A program made the position numbers and the translations under genes. Shown here in pieces: positions 24,704 to 32,900 of a stretch of 64,000 nucleotides of DNA. This DNA is from Clavibacter sp. VKM Ac-2872 (GTDB lineage: Bacteria; Actinomycetota; Actinomycetes; Actinomycetales; Microbacteriaceae), in the NCBI RefSeq assembly GCF_015351105.1, contig NZ_JADKRR010000001.1, positions 62,001-126,000 of the forward strand, given 5' to 3'. The notes under the pieces are model-generated. The model searched no databases, was not told where the DNA came from, and saw only the letters and a program-made list of their open reading frames with translations. Each line of letters opens with the position of its first letter. Position 1 is the first letter of the stretch.

Positions 24704-26433
24704 CGTGCGTCCTCCCAGTCCCGGATCCGGTGCCCGTCGCCGAGCTCCCGCCAGCCCCCGCCTGCGGCGTCGCGCCAGGTGGCCGTCACGTCCTCGACGG
24801 CCGGCAGCTCGGTGGCGCCGGGCTCGAGGGTCGCGGCGAGCAGCTGCCGCGTGTACGGGTGGTTCGGCCCGCGGAACACGCGCTCGGTCGGGCCGATCTC
24901 CACGATGCGGCCGCCCGTCATCACGGCCACGCGGTCCGCGACCCCGCGCACGACCGCGAGGTCGTGGCTGATGAAGAGGCAGCTGAGGCCCTTGTCGCGC
25001 TGCAGGCCCGCGAGGAGATCCAGGATCTCGGCCTGCACGCGCACGTCGAGCGCGGTCGTGATCTCGTCCGCGATGACGAGCTGCGGATCCGCGGCCAGCG
25101 CCCGGGCGATCCCGACGCGCTGCCGCTGCCCGCCCGAGAGCTGGCTCGGCAGCCGTGCCGCGAAGTCCGGCGACAGACCCACCTCGGTGAGGATCTCGCC
25201 CACGCGCTCGGCCGACGCCCGGCCCGTGAAGAGCTTGAGCGGCCGGGCGATCGCCGCGCCGACGGTCCGCCGCGGGTTGAGCGAGGTGTCCGCGTTCTGG
25301 AACACGAGCTGCACCGCTCGGCGCAGCGCGGGCGCGCGGCCGGCGACCGCGGAGGTCAGGTCGCCCGCGACGCCGTCGCCCTGGAAGCGGAACGTGCCGG
25401 ACTCGGTGGGCACGAGACCGGCGAGGGCGGTGGCGAGCGTGGTCTTGCCGCTGCCCGACTCGCCGACGACCGCGAGGGTCTCGCACGGCGCGATGGTGAA
25501 CGACACGTCGGAGACCGCGGGCGGCAGACCGCGCGCGTACCGGACGACGAGGCCGTCGGCGACGACCATCGGGGTCTCCGCGTCGGCGGCGGCGCCCGCG
25601 GCGATGGGGCCGGCGGCACCGGGGATCGCCGCCAGCAGCTCCCGCGTGTACGCGTGCTCGGGCGACGCGAACAGATCCGCCGTCGGCCGGTGCTCCACGA
25701 TGACGCCGTCGCGCATCACGGCGATCTCGTCGACCATCGTCGAGACGACGCCGAGTTCGTGGCTGACGAGCAGCACGGCCATGCCGAGCTCGCGGGCGAG
25801 GTCGCGGATCAGGGTCAGCACGGCCGCCTGCGTCACGACGTCGAGCGCGGTCGTCGGCTCGTCGAGCACGAGCACCCGGGGGCGCGCGGCGACGGCCATG
25901 GCGATCGCGATGCGCTGCTGCTGCCCGCCGGACAGCTGGTGCGGGTAGCGCCGCGCGATGGTCGTGGGATCCGGGAGGCGCACGAGCCGGATCAGCTCCT
26001 GGACCCGCTCGTCGTCGCTCGGCAGCCCGTGGCTCTCGAGCGCCTCGCGGAGCTGGCGGCCCACGCGCATCGACGGCGTGAGCGCCTGGCCGGCGTTCTG
26101 CGCGACGACCGCCGCGGTGCCGCCGCGGAGCTCCCGCGTCGCGGCGGGCGAGAGGGCGAACACGTCGTCGCCGGCGACCTCGACGGATCCGCCCACGATG
26201 CGGGATCCCCGCCGCAGGTGCGCGAGCAGCGTCCGCGCGACCGTCGACTTGCCGCTGCCCGACTCCCCGACGAGCCCGAGCGCGCGCCCGGCGCGGATCT
26301 CGAAGCTCACGCCGCGCACCACGGGCACGTCGGTGCGCCCGGCCGCGTAGGAGATCGCGAGGTCGGCGACGCGGACGACGGTGCCGAGCCGCACCTGGCC
26401 GGTGAGGGTGTCCTCGACGTTGCCGGGCATCAT
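24700..26433 (-). CDS. Fused dual ATP-binding protein of a peptide ABC transporter (DppD-DppF type)
   Basis: A 577-residue protein with two complete ATPase domains in one chain. The first has Walker A GESGSGKST at residues 56-64, LSGGQQQRIAIAMA and VLVLDEPTTALD. The second has GESGSGKTT, LSGGQRQRVGIARAL and VIADEITTALD. The HPYTRQLLAATLEPG stretch after the second domain is the usual oligopeptide ATPase tail. The fusion lets one gene supply both subunits. It overlaps the permease before it and the hydrolase after it by ATGA. Confidence 0.95.
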   Translation of the reverse strand: MMPGNVEDTLTGQVRLGTVVRVADLAISYAAGRTDVPVVRGVSFEIRAGRALGLVGESGSGKSTVARTLLAHLRRGSRIVGGSVEVAGDDVFALSPAATRELRGGTAAVVAQNAGQALTPSMRVGRQLREALESHGLPSDDERVQELIRLVRLPDPTTIARRYPHQLSGGQQQRIAIAMAVAARPRVLVLDEPTTALDVVTQAAVLTLIRDLARELGMAVLLVSHELGVVSTMVDEIAVMRDGVIVEHRPTADLFASPEHAYTRELLAAIPGAAGPIAAGAAADAETPMVVADGLVVRYARGLPPAVSDVSFTIAPCETLAVVGESGSGKTTLATALAGLVPTESGTFRFQGDGVAGDLTSAVAGRAPALRRAVQLVFQNADTSLNPRRTVGAAIARPLKLFTGRASAERVGEILTEVGLSPDFAARLPSQLSGGQRQRVGIARALAADPQLVIADEITTALDVRVQAEILDLLAGLQRDKGLSCLFISHDLAVVRGVADRVAVMTGGRIVEIGPTERVFRGPNHPYTRQLLAATLEPGATELPAVEDVTATWRDAAGGGWRELGDGHRIRDWEDAR

Positions 26434-27311
26434 GCGATCCCCCTCTGGGCGCGGTCGACGCCGAGCGCCTTGCTGAGCCCGTCGGCGCTGAGGTTGAGGC
26501 CGACCACGAGGGTCGCGAGCGCCACGATCGGCGCGAGCGTGCCGAGCGGCACCACCGTGAGGGCGGTGCGGTTCTCCTGCACCATGAGCCCCCAGTCGGG
26601 CGTCGGCGGGTTCGCGCCGAAGCCGAGGAAGGAGAGCGACGAGATCAGCAGCACGATCCACGAGGCCCGCATCGCGTACTCCACGAGCACGACGTCGAGC
26701 ACGTTCGGGAGGATCTCGCGGAACACGATGCTCAGCGGCCGCTCGCCCCGGGCGCGCGCGGCCGTGACGTAGTCCTGCGTGATCACGGTCCGCGCCGCTC
26801 CCCGCACCACGCGCGTCACGGCGGGCGCGTAGACGACGGTCACGGCGAGCACGATCACCCCGAGGCCGGATCCGAAGACCGTCACCACCACGAGCAGCGC
26901 GAGGATCGACGGCACGCTCAGCAGCGCGTCCACGATCCGCATCACGACCTCGTCGAGCCAGCCCTCCGCGTACGCCGTGACGCAGCCGACGACCGTGCCG
27001 ATCGCGACCGCGATGGTCGTCGCGAGGAAGGTGACGACGAGCGCGTACCGGCCGCCGTTGAGGGTGCGGGAGAGCACGTCGCGGCCGTACTGGTCGGTGC
27101 CGAGCCAGTGCGCCCACGTCGTGCCGGAGAGCACGTCGGTCGAGTCGGTGGCGACGGGATCGTGCCCGGCGATCCACGGCGCGAGCACCGCGAGCACGAC
27201 GTGGATCGCGATGATCGCGAGCCCCACGGAGAGCGCGGTCGACGCCCGGAGCGGGCTCGTCCATCCGCGCAGGCGGCCGCCTCGGCGGGTGGGCAGGGGC
27301 GTCGCGGTCAT
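26430..27311 (-). CDS. Peptide ABC transporter permease (DppC type)
   Basis: A 293-residue inner-membrane permease. HWLGTDQYGRDVLSRTLNGGR near residue 65 is the DppC/OppC hallmark, and the EAA loop region (YVTAARARGERPLSIVFREI) near residue 185 contacts the ATPase. Five to six membrane segments. Overlaps both neighbours by ATGA. Confidence 0.95.
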   Translation of the reverse strand: MTATPLPTRRGGRLRGWTSPLRASTALSVGLAIIAIHVVLAVLAPWIAGHDPVATDSTDVLSGTTWAHWLGTDQYGRDVLSRTLNGGRYALVVTFLATTIAVAIGTVVGCVTAYAEGWLDEVVMRIVDALLSVPSILALLVVVTVFGSGLGVIVLAVTVVYAPAVTRVVRGAARTVITQDYVTAARARGERPLSIVFREILPNVLDVVLVEYAMRASWIVLLISSLSFLGFGANPPTPDWGLMVQENRTALTVVPLGTLAPIVALATLVVGLNLSADGLSKALGVDRAQRGIA

Positions 27312-28324
27312 GCGCGGGCCTTCCGTCGGGTGGTGGATCGGGCGGGCCGGGACGGCCGGGTGCGGCGCGCGCTCTGGCGGGTGCGGAGCCGCGGATCCAG
27401 CGCGAGGGCCACGAGGTCGGCCGCGAGGTTGCAGACCACGTACACCGCGGCGCTCACGAGCGCGATGGCCTGGATCGTCGGCAGGTCGCGCGTGAACACC
27501 GACTCGAGCATGAGCTTGCCCATGCCGGGGTAGTTGAAGACGTTCTCGACCACGACGACGCCGCCGAGGAGCCAGGCGACGTTGAGCGCGACCACGTTGA
27601 GCGTCGGCAGCAGCGCGCTCGGCACCGCGTGCCGCCACACCACCTGCCGGGTCGTGAGCCCCTTGAGCTCGGCCGTGGTGACGAACTCGGAGGCCATCAC
27701 GTCGATGGTCGCCGAGCGCATGGTGCGCACGATGTAGGCGGCCATCGCGAGCGTCAGCACGATCACCGGCAGCCACACCGAGGGCAGCAGCTCGGCGACC
27801 GTCGCGTCGCTGCCGCGGAGGACGACGGCCGGGAAGACGGGGATCGTGATGGCGAACAGCAGCACGAGCACGGTGGCGACCATGAACTCGGGGACGCTCA
27901 TCACGACGAGGCTCACGATGCTGATGACCGAGTCGCTCGTGCGGCCCCGGCGGACGCCCGCGACGACGCCGAGCACGAGGGACAGCGTCACGCCCACGAG
28001 CATCGCCGGCACCGCGATGAGCATGCTGTTGCGGAAGGCGACCAGGAGCGTCGGCGCGACCGGATCCCCGCTCACGAGCGAGGTGCCGAAGTCGCCGTGC
28101 GCGGCGCCGAGCAGCCAGTCGCCGTAGCGCAGCCACACGTTCCGGTCGAGGCCGAGCGACTCGCGGAGCGTCGCGACGGCCTCCGGGGTGGCGTCCTGCC
28201 CGAGGAGCTGCTGCGCGACGTCGCCCGGCAGTAGCTGGATCGCGAGGAACACGAACAGCGACGCGAGCACGATCGTGAGGATCGCGGTGCCGAGGCGACG
28301 CAGCACCTGCGCGGGGACGTTCAT
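27308..28324 (-). CDS. Peptide ABC transporter permease (DppB type)
   Basis: A 338-residue inner-membrane permease with the N-terminal LRRLGTAILTIVLASLFVFL, the LLPGDVAQQLLGQDA segment and the EAA loop (FVTTAELKGLTTRQVVWRHA). The C terminus is an unusually Arg/Ser-rich tail (RTRQSARRTRPSRPARSTTR). It pairs with the DppC gene and overlaps the binding-protein gene by ATGA. Confidence 0.95.
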   Translation of the reverse strand: MNVPAQVLRRLGTAILTIVLASLFVFLAIQLLPGDVAQQLLGQDATPEAVATLRESLGLDRNVWLRYGDWLLGAAHGDFGTSLVSGDPVAPTLLVAFRNSMLIAVPAMLVGVTLSLVLGVVAGVRRGRTSDSVISIVSLVVMSVPEFMVATVLVLLFAITIPVFPAVVLRGSDATVAELLPSVWLPVIVLTLAMAAYIVRTMRSATIDVMASEFVTTAELKGLTTRQVVWRHAVPSALLPTLNVVALNVAWLLGGVVVVENVFNYPGMGKLMLESVFTRDLPTIQAIALVSAAVYVVCNLAADLVALALDPRLRTRQSARRTRPSRPARSTTRRKARA

Positions 28325-29967
28325 CGGCGGAATCCGATCGTGAGGTGGTCGAACTCGAAGCCGAACTCGCGGTAGTTCACGACGTCGCGGGAGATGCCCA
28401 CGAGCCGGTCGCCGAACATGGGCGTCATGTCGGCGCTGTCCTCCACCACGATCCGCTGGGCGTCCTGGTAGAGCATCCGCCGCCGGTCGTCGTCCATCTC
28501 CGCGCGGGCGTCGTCGAGGAGGGCGTCGAAGGTCGGGTTCGACCACGCGCTCTCGTTGTAGGAGGAGCCGGTGCGGAAGATCTGGTTGAGCAGCTGGTCG
28601 ATGGGCCGGCCGGTGAACCAGTAGCTCACCATGAGCGGCTTCTGCATCCAGATCTCCGTGTAGTAGGAGTCGGACGAGGCGTTCGTGACCGTGAGGTCGA
28701 TGCCCGCGGCCTTGACCTGGTCGCGGTAGGCGACCGCCATGGGCGTGAACACCGACTCGTAGCTCGAGGTGTGGATCGTGGTGCGCAGCCCGGGCACGCC
28801 CGCCTTCGCCAGCAGCGCCTTCGCCTGGTCGGGGTCGTAGGCGCGGTCGACGTCGACGAACGCGGCGAGCGACGGCGGCACGGGGTTGTCCCAGCCGGCC
28901 GTGCCGGTGCCCTGCAGCGCGGTCGCGAGGATCTGCTCGGGGTCGTACGCGAGCTTCATCGCCTGGCGCACGAGCGGATCCTGGAACTCGGCGCTGGTGG
29001 CGAGCATCGGGATCGTGTACCACTGCGCGTTCGTGACGCGGGCGACCGTGGCGCGGCTCGACGCGGAGACGACGCGGGCCGTCGCGAAGTCGAGGTTGGT
29101 CTGCGAGATGAGGTCGATCTGCCCGGCGAGCAGGGCGTTGACGCGCGCGGTCGTGTCCTGGATGGAGGAGAAGTCGATGCCGTCGAGCACCGGCCGGCCG
29201 GCGAAGTGGTCCTCGAAGGCCTCGACGCTCCCGGATCCCGCGGGGTGGAACGACGAGAGCCGGAACGGACCCGTGCCGATGCCGGTGCGCCCGATGGTGG
29301 CGATCGCGTCGGCCGGCACGATGTAGCACTGGTACGCCGTGAGCAGCGACGGGAACTCGGCGTTGGGGGTCTTCAGCTGGAAGACGAGGGTGTGCGGATC
29401 CGGCGCCGACATGCTGGCCGGGTCGAGCATGTCGCCGAGGACGCCGCCCTGCGGGGAGGCTGTCGCCGGATCGAGGATGTGCTGGATGGAGGCGATCGCG
29501 TCGTCGGCCGTGAAGCGCGTGCCGTCGTGGAAGCGCACGTCGCGGCGGATGCGGAAGGTCCAGGTGATGCCGTCGGCGCTCGCCGACCACTCCTCGGCGA
29601 GGTCGGGGATCGTCTGGCCCTTCTCGTCGAGCTTGACGAGCCGGTTGTAGAGGGCGCCGAGGTACTCGTACGCCGAGAGCGAGCTGGCGGAGTCGAGGGT
29701 CTCGGCGGCGGATGCGGCCGGCCGCGCGACCCGGAGGCGGCCGCCCGGCACGGGCGTTCCCGTGGCGGCGGCCTCGGGGATGGTCGTGCTGCTCGCGCCG
29801 GTGCTGCACCCGGTGAGGGCGAGCAGGCCGAGCCCGGCGATCCCGGCGGTGCCCGCGAGGACGGCGCGGCGGCTGGGTGCGCTCGGCCGGTCGGGCCGGT
29901 CGGCGATGCGCAGGGTGCGCGCGCTCGCGCCGACGAGCGCGCTGCGGATGGGGACGATCGATGGCAT
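28321..29967 (-). CDS. Solute-binding lipoprotein of a peptide ABC transporter (SBP family 5)
   Basis: A 548-residue extracytoplasmic binding protein. It has a twin-arginine-like stretch SRRAVLAGTAGIAGLGLLAL followed by a lipobox LTGC at about residues 51-54, so a lipid-anchored protein possibly exported by Tat. Family 5 marks are WTFRIRRDVRFHDGTRFTAD near residue 135 and the C-terminal DAQRIVVEDSADMTPMF. The ATG at 29967 has GAGGAGG about 10 bases upstream. First gene of the operon ending with the TetR gene at 21987. Confidence 0.94.
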   Translation of the reverse strand: MPSIVPIRSALVGASARTLRIADRPDRPSAPSRRAVLAGTAGIAGLGLLALTGCSTGASSTTIPEAAATGTPVPGGRLRVARPAASAAETLDSASSLSAYEYLGALYNRLVKLDEKGQTIPDLAEEWSASADGITWTFRIRRDVRFHDGTRFTADDAIASIQHILDPATASPQGGVLGDMLDPASMSAPDPHTLVFQLKTPNAEFPSLLTAYQCYIVPADAIATIGRTGIGTGPFRLSSFHPAGSGSVEAFEDHFAGRPVLDGIDFSSIQDTTARVNALLAGQIDLISQTNLDFATARVVSASSRATVARVTNAQWYTIPMLATSAEFQDPLVRQAMKLAYDPEQILATALQGTGTAGWDNPVPPSLAAFVDVDRAYDPDQAKALLAKAGVPGLRTTIHTSSYESVFTPMAVAYRDQVKAAGIDLTVTNASSDSYYTEIWMQKPLMVSYWFTGRPIDQLLNQIFRTGSSYNESAWSNPTFDALLDDARAEMDDDRRRMLYQDAQRIVVEDSADMTPMFGDRLVGISRDVVNYREFGFEFDHLTIGFRR

Positions 29968-29986
29968 CGGGACGGGCCCTCCTCGT

Positions 29987-30006
29987 TATCGTTCAGGTGA
30001 ACGATA
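29987..30006. promoter_or_regulatory. 20-bp perfect palindrome, operator of the peptide-ABC operon
   Basis: TATCGTTCA-GG-TGAACGATA, 9-bp perfect arms with a 2-bp centre, 19 bp upstream of the binding-protein start. It fits a TetR-type dimer site; the operon's last gene (21987-22646) is the best candidate regulator. Confidence 0.7.
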
Positions 30007-30066
30007 GGGGAGATGTCCGCCGCTGGCTAATGCGGGGGCGCGGGGGGTCGCGTGCTGACGCTCGTC

Positions 30067-30639
30067 TCACCCCGCCGCGTAGTAGGTGGCCAGCCAGATC
30101 CGGGTGCCCTCGGGGATCGTGATCTCCAGCTCGGTGGGAACGGTCGGATCGTCGAGCGGGACGCTCATCAAGCCCCGGCCGTCCGTGCCGCACTTGGCCC
30201 CGACCCGGTTCGGGTTCTCCTGCACGACGCGGACCCAGTACGGCTCCGTCCCCGTGCAGTCGGCGGTGATCACGACCGCGTCCGCGCCGGGATCCTTCGG
30301 CGCGGGCAGGGTGACGTCGATCGTGCCCGCGCTGCCCGCCGCGATGGCCGACGGTGCCGTCCCCTCCCGGGCGACCGCGGCGAGGGAGCCGGCCGTCCCG
30401 GTGAACTCGCCCGCATGCTCCCACGACGCGTGTTGGCGGGAGATGAAGTCGTCGAGCGACGCGAACCGCTCGGTGTCAGCCGGCGTCGCCTGCGGCTCGG
30501 CGGTGGCGGCCGGCGTCTCGCCGACGGGCGTCGGATCGGGCCCGGCTGGGGATCCGGTGCACGCGGTGAGGGCGATGAGCGCGGCGATCGCGGTACCCGC
30601 CAGGGCCGGTCCGCGGGGTGCGCGGTGCTGGATGGTCAC
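30067..30639 (-). CDS. Putative secreted lipoprotein
   Basis: A 190-residue lipoprotein of unknown role. It starts at GTG 30639 with GGGAGGAG upstream. The signal peptide (LAGTAIAALIALTAC) ends in the lipobox LTAC at about residues 20-23, followed by a Pro/Thr/Ala linker. The mature part has two Cys (ADCTGTEPYW and GAKCGTDGRG) that may form a disulfide. An in-frame extension upstream lacks a ribosome site. No family recognised. Confidence 0.72.
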   Translation of the reverse strand: MTIQHRAPRGPALAGTAIAALIALTACTGSPAGPDPTPVGETPAATAEPQATPADTERFASLDDFISRQHASWEHAGEFTGTAGSLAAVAREGTAPSAIAAGSAGTIDVTLPAPKDPGADAVVITADCTGTEPYWVRVVQENPNRVGAKCGTDGRGLMSVPLDDPTVPTELEITIPEGTRIWLATYYAAG

Positions 30640-30740
30640 GGAGTCTCCTCCCGGTCGTCTGAGACGTTCGGTCATCCGAGCCTCCCGTCCACGCCGGGAG
30701 GGAGTCAAGCTGTCCTCCCCCGCACGTGACCCGCGCACCT

Positions 30741-30773
30741 CAGCTCACATGCACATCCGGCCGCCGTGTCCGC
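30741..30773 (-). repeat. Duplicated 3' end of the APC permease gene (copy beyond the insert)
   Basis: 33 bp matching 32902-32934 at 31 positions, same orientation. On the minus strand it reads RRPDVHVS and a stop, exactly the C terminus of the APC permease. It marks the far boundary of the four-gene insert 30853-32806. Confidence 0.82.
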
Positions 30774-30852
30774 TTCGGCGGCGGCCCCGACCATCACGTA
30801 TCGCCCGTGTTCTCCTCGATGAGGTCGACCGACATCCCTCTAGGTAGCCCCA

Positions 30853-31092
30853 TCACGTCGCAGGGGGTGTGTCCGCTCGGTCGTCTTCGCCACGGTCGTG
30901 CGAGGTGGCCCGCGGCTCCTCGCGTCGCTTGCGGGCCCGGTGCTCGAGGAACGCCACGATCAACAAGACCGCTGTCGCACCGATCGCCATCCTCTGTACG
31001 AGAGCGCGTTCTCCCGGGAGGACGACGCTGAGCGTGCCGACACCCGCCAATATGACGAGGTAGACGATGTCCAAGGCTGTGAACCGCTTCAT
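30853..31092 (-). CDS. Short membrane protein, relative of the C-terminal part of the 31269-31916 product
   Basis: A 79-residue protein with two membrane segments (LDIVYLVILAGVGTLSVVLP and MAIGATAVLLIVAFLE) and a charged tail. Residues about 7-58 align along their length with the last membrane hairpin of the 215-residue protein at 31269-31916 (FDIAYVLFFITIAALSLGLP and VAVAAVVVLGVIAY), both with D-I-x-Y at the start, LP at the turn and a basic end. It follows the 53-residue tip gene by 15 bp, in the same order as the larger pair. Candidate immunity protein of an orphan cassette; function inferred only. Confidence 0.65.
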   Translation of the reverse strand: MKRFTALDIVYLVILAGVGTLSVVLPGERALVQRMAIGATAVLLIVAFLEHRARKRREEPRATSHDRGEDDRADTPPAT

Positions 31093-31107
31093 TTCGTCCG
31101 TCCCCCG

Positions 31108-31269
31108 TTATTCGCAATTCGAGTGATCGGTGGAGACCCATGGCCGGTTGGCTTCGACGCGAGTCTCAGAGCACGTGGAGAAGCCGTAGCTGCCAGACCT
31201 GTAGGCGCGGGTCACGAAGCTGATGATGTCGACCAGGCGCGGAGCGCCGAACGCTGCCGTCCTTCGCAT
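31108..31269 (-). CDS. 53-residue orphan copy of the C-terminal tip of the secreted protein
   Basis: Starts at ATG 31267-31269, sharing one base with the stop of the upstream membrane gene (TGATG). It has no signal peptide. It aligns with the last 45 residues of the 297-residue secreted protein (31913-32806): shared pattern I-x3-V-x-R-x-Y-x-S, G-x3-C-x2-TR, W-x3-H-x-NC at the end. It could be a decayed duplicate, but the open frame and the coupled start argue for translation. In polymorphic toxin loci, orphan tips of this kind lie downstream of the full-length gene. Confidence 0.6.
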   Translation of the reverse strand: MRRTAAFGAPRLVDIISFVTRAYRSGSYGFSTCSETRVEANRPWVSTDHSNCE

Positions 31270-31916
31270 CAATCCGCGTCGATGCGGGCGCTCGGACTCC
31301 CCGGCGGCGAGACCTGGGCATGGCGTCGCTCGGTCAGATTCTGGCCGTAGGCGATCACGCCCAGGACGACGACGGCAGCGACCGCGACCGGCGCGACGAA
31401 GGCGGGGTCGTCAGGCAGCCCCAGACTCAGGGCAGCGATGGTGATGAAGAACAACACATAAGCGATGTCGAATCTGCGTGCTGCCCCCCTGCCGCGCCAT
31501 GTTTCGGTCAGCGTCCCCGCGGACCTCGATCCGGGGCGGTGGCTCCGATTCGCGCGCTCGGACAGGAACCCGACGCCCAGTGTCAGCGCGGCGATGGTCA
31601 TGACGAGCACGGGAGAGTCACGGACGACCATTCCGAGGACAGCGCACAGCGCGAACACGGTGGGCTGTGCGGCGTCCAGCGCCTCAAGTGATCGGGACCG
31701 GGGCCGGATCGCGGTCGTCGCGTCGTCGCGTTCCTCGCCCTGGAGCGCCATGCGGCGTTCGAGGAGATCGACGTTGCACATGAGCAGCGCAGCGCAGAGC
31801 CCGAGGGCGAGGAGGTGTCCCCCTCGTTCCGGAGCAAGCCAGGCGACGAGCAATGCGGTGAGCAACGACGCATTGAATGTCGCCAGGTACGCAAAGCGGC
31901 TCGCCGTCATGTTCAT
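31269..31916 (-). CDS. Multi-spanning membrane protein coupled to the secreted protein
   Basis: A 215-residue protein with about six hydrophobic segments in three hairpins (for example FNASLLTALLVAWLAP, VLVMTIAALTLGVGFL, VAPVAVAAVVVLGVIAY), cytoplasmic charged loops and a basic tail. Its ATG overlaps the secreted gene's stop (ATGA). No family recognised. Tight coupling to a secreted partner and the presence of a second, shorter version downstream fit an immunity protein; an export or processing partner is the other option. Confidence 0.72.
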   Translation of the reverse strand: MNMTASRFAYLATFNASLLTALLVAWLAPERGGHLLALGLCAALLMCNVDLLERRMALQGEERDDATTAIRPRSRSLEALDAAQPTVFALCAVLGMVVRDSPVLVMTIAALTLGVGFLSERANRSHRPGSRSAGTLTETWRGRGAARRFDIAYVLFFITIAALSLGLPDDPAFVAPVAVAAVVVLGVIAYGQNLTERRHAQVSPPGSPSARIDAD

Positions 31917-32806
31917 GCGCAATTCGCGTGCTCCGTCCATACGAAGTCGCGTCCACTGCCGATCCGCGTCTGGTAACAGGCGTAGTAACCGAATCTGTGG
32001 GACGCGTAGATGCGCTGGACCAGGGCGACTATCGCCAGCAGGTTGGTTGCACCCACGAGATCGCACCCGACCTGGATGAAGCGGGCGACCGGTGTGGGTA
32101 TGCGACTGGTCTTGCAGATCGCGTACGCGCCGAGGCCCAACAGCACGGCCGAGGCCGCGGCGATCTCCCTCATCTGGGAACCGAGCAGGTTCACGTAGAA
32201 CCCGACCCCCTGGGGTGCGTTGGCCAGCCCGAGGGTGACGAGCGGATCCACGACGACGGGAAACGCTGCTCCCCGGGGGTCGATGGTCTGCGTGAGCGTC
32301 TGCCCGTCGAGCGAGAACTGCGTCGGGATCGCACGGCCGTGTGCATCGACGGCCCATGGAGCGTCGATGTGCCCGGCTGTGATGCTCCCTGCGTCCGGTA
32401 CGAGGGCGACGATGTCGAAGCCCGCTCCGCGGGGCACTGCCCGGAAGCCGTAGGGGAGATCGAGGGAGAAGGAGGTGGTGTCGGCTCCGTCGCGGAGCAC
32501 CGTCACCGCCTGGACCTGGTTGGAGCTCGCCTGAACGAGGGAGTCGTCCGACGTCACAGGCGTGACGCTCACCGTTCCGGATGCCGTGGAGAGCCTGTCG
32601 GAAGCGGCCGGATCATCCGGTGCGGTCCACGTGAGGTCGGCGCGGTCGCTTTGGCCGACTGCGACGAGCGCCCGGTCCACGAGAGCCTGCGTCGACGTGT
32701 CCCCCGCGTCGTCCGCGGCGGACGCGGCTTCTGCCAGGAGGCCGTTCAGGGAGATGGTGACTGCCAAGGCGAGGAGCATCGTCGCTCCCCGGGCGTGAGT
32801 ATTCAC
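31913..32806 (-). CDS. Secreted protein with conserved Cys-rich C-terminal tip, candidate toxin
   Basis: A 297-residue protein starting at GTG 32806 with a signal peptide (MLLALAVTISLNGLLAEAAS, cleavage after ASA). The mature part is a beta-rich domain to about residue 205 (including FSLDLPYGFRAVPRGAGFD), then two hydrophobic stretches (IAAASAVLLGLGAYAIC and LLAIVALVQRIYA). The 30-residue tip carries Tyr/Cys/Trp/His: YYACYQTRIG and FVWTEHANC. The hydrophobic rear half could act on membranes. Not assigned to a family. Its C-terminal tip is repeated as a separate gene at 31108. The locus is enclosed by duplicated APC 3' ends, a sign of transfer. Confidence 0.72.
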   Translation of the reverse strand: MNTHARGATMLLALAVTISLNGLLAEAASAADDAGDTSTQALVDRALVAVGQSDRADLTWTAPDDPAASDRLSTASGTVSVTPVTSDDSLVQASSNQVQAVTVLRDGADTTSFSLDLPYGFRAVPRGAGFDIVALVPDAGSITAGHIDAPWAVDAHGRAIPTQFSLDGQTLTQTIDPRGAAFPVVVDPLVTLGLANAPQGVGFYVNLLGSQMREIAAASAVLLGLGAYAICKTSRIPTPVARFIQVGCDLVGATNLLAIVALVQRIYASHRFGYYACYQTRIGSGRDFVWTEHANCA

Positions 32807-32900
32807 GAGATTCCATTCGATGGGCGACGCCAAACGGCGTCGCGCCGAATGTAGGGCCCTGCCACCCCGCCCGCTGCGATCCTGCACAGGGGCACCGCCG

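Noticed and set aside
22985-25948. 987-codon plus-strand open frame opposite the hydrolase and ABC genes
   Set aside because: It spans two well-supported genes on the other strand and translates to Arg/Gly/His-rich sequence with no motif. Shadow frame.
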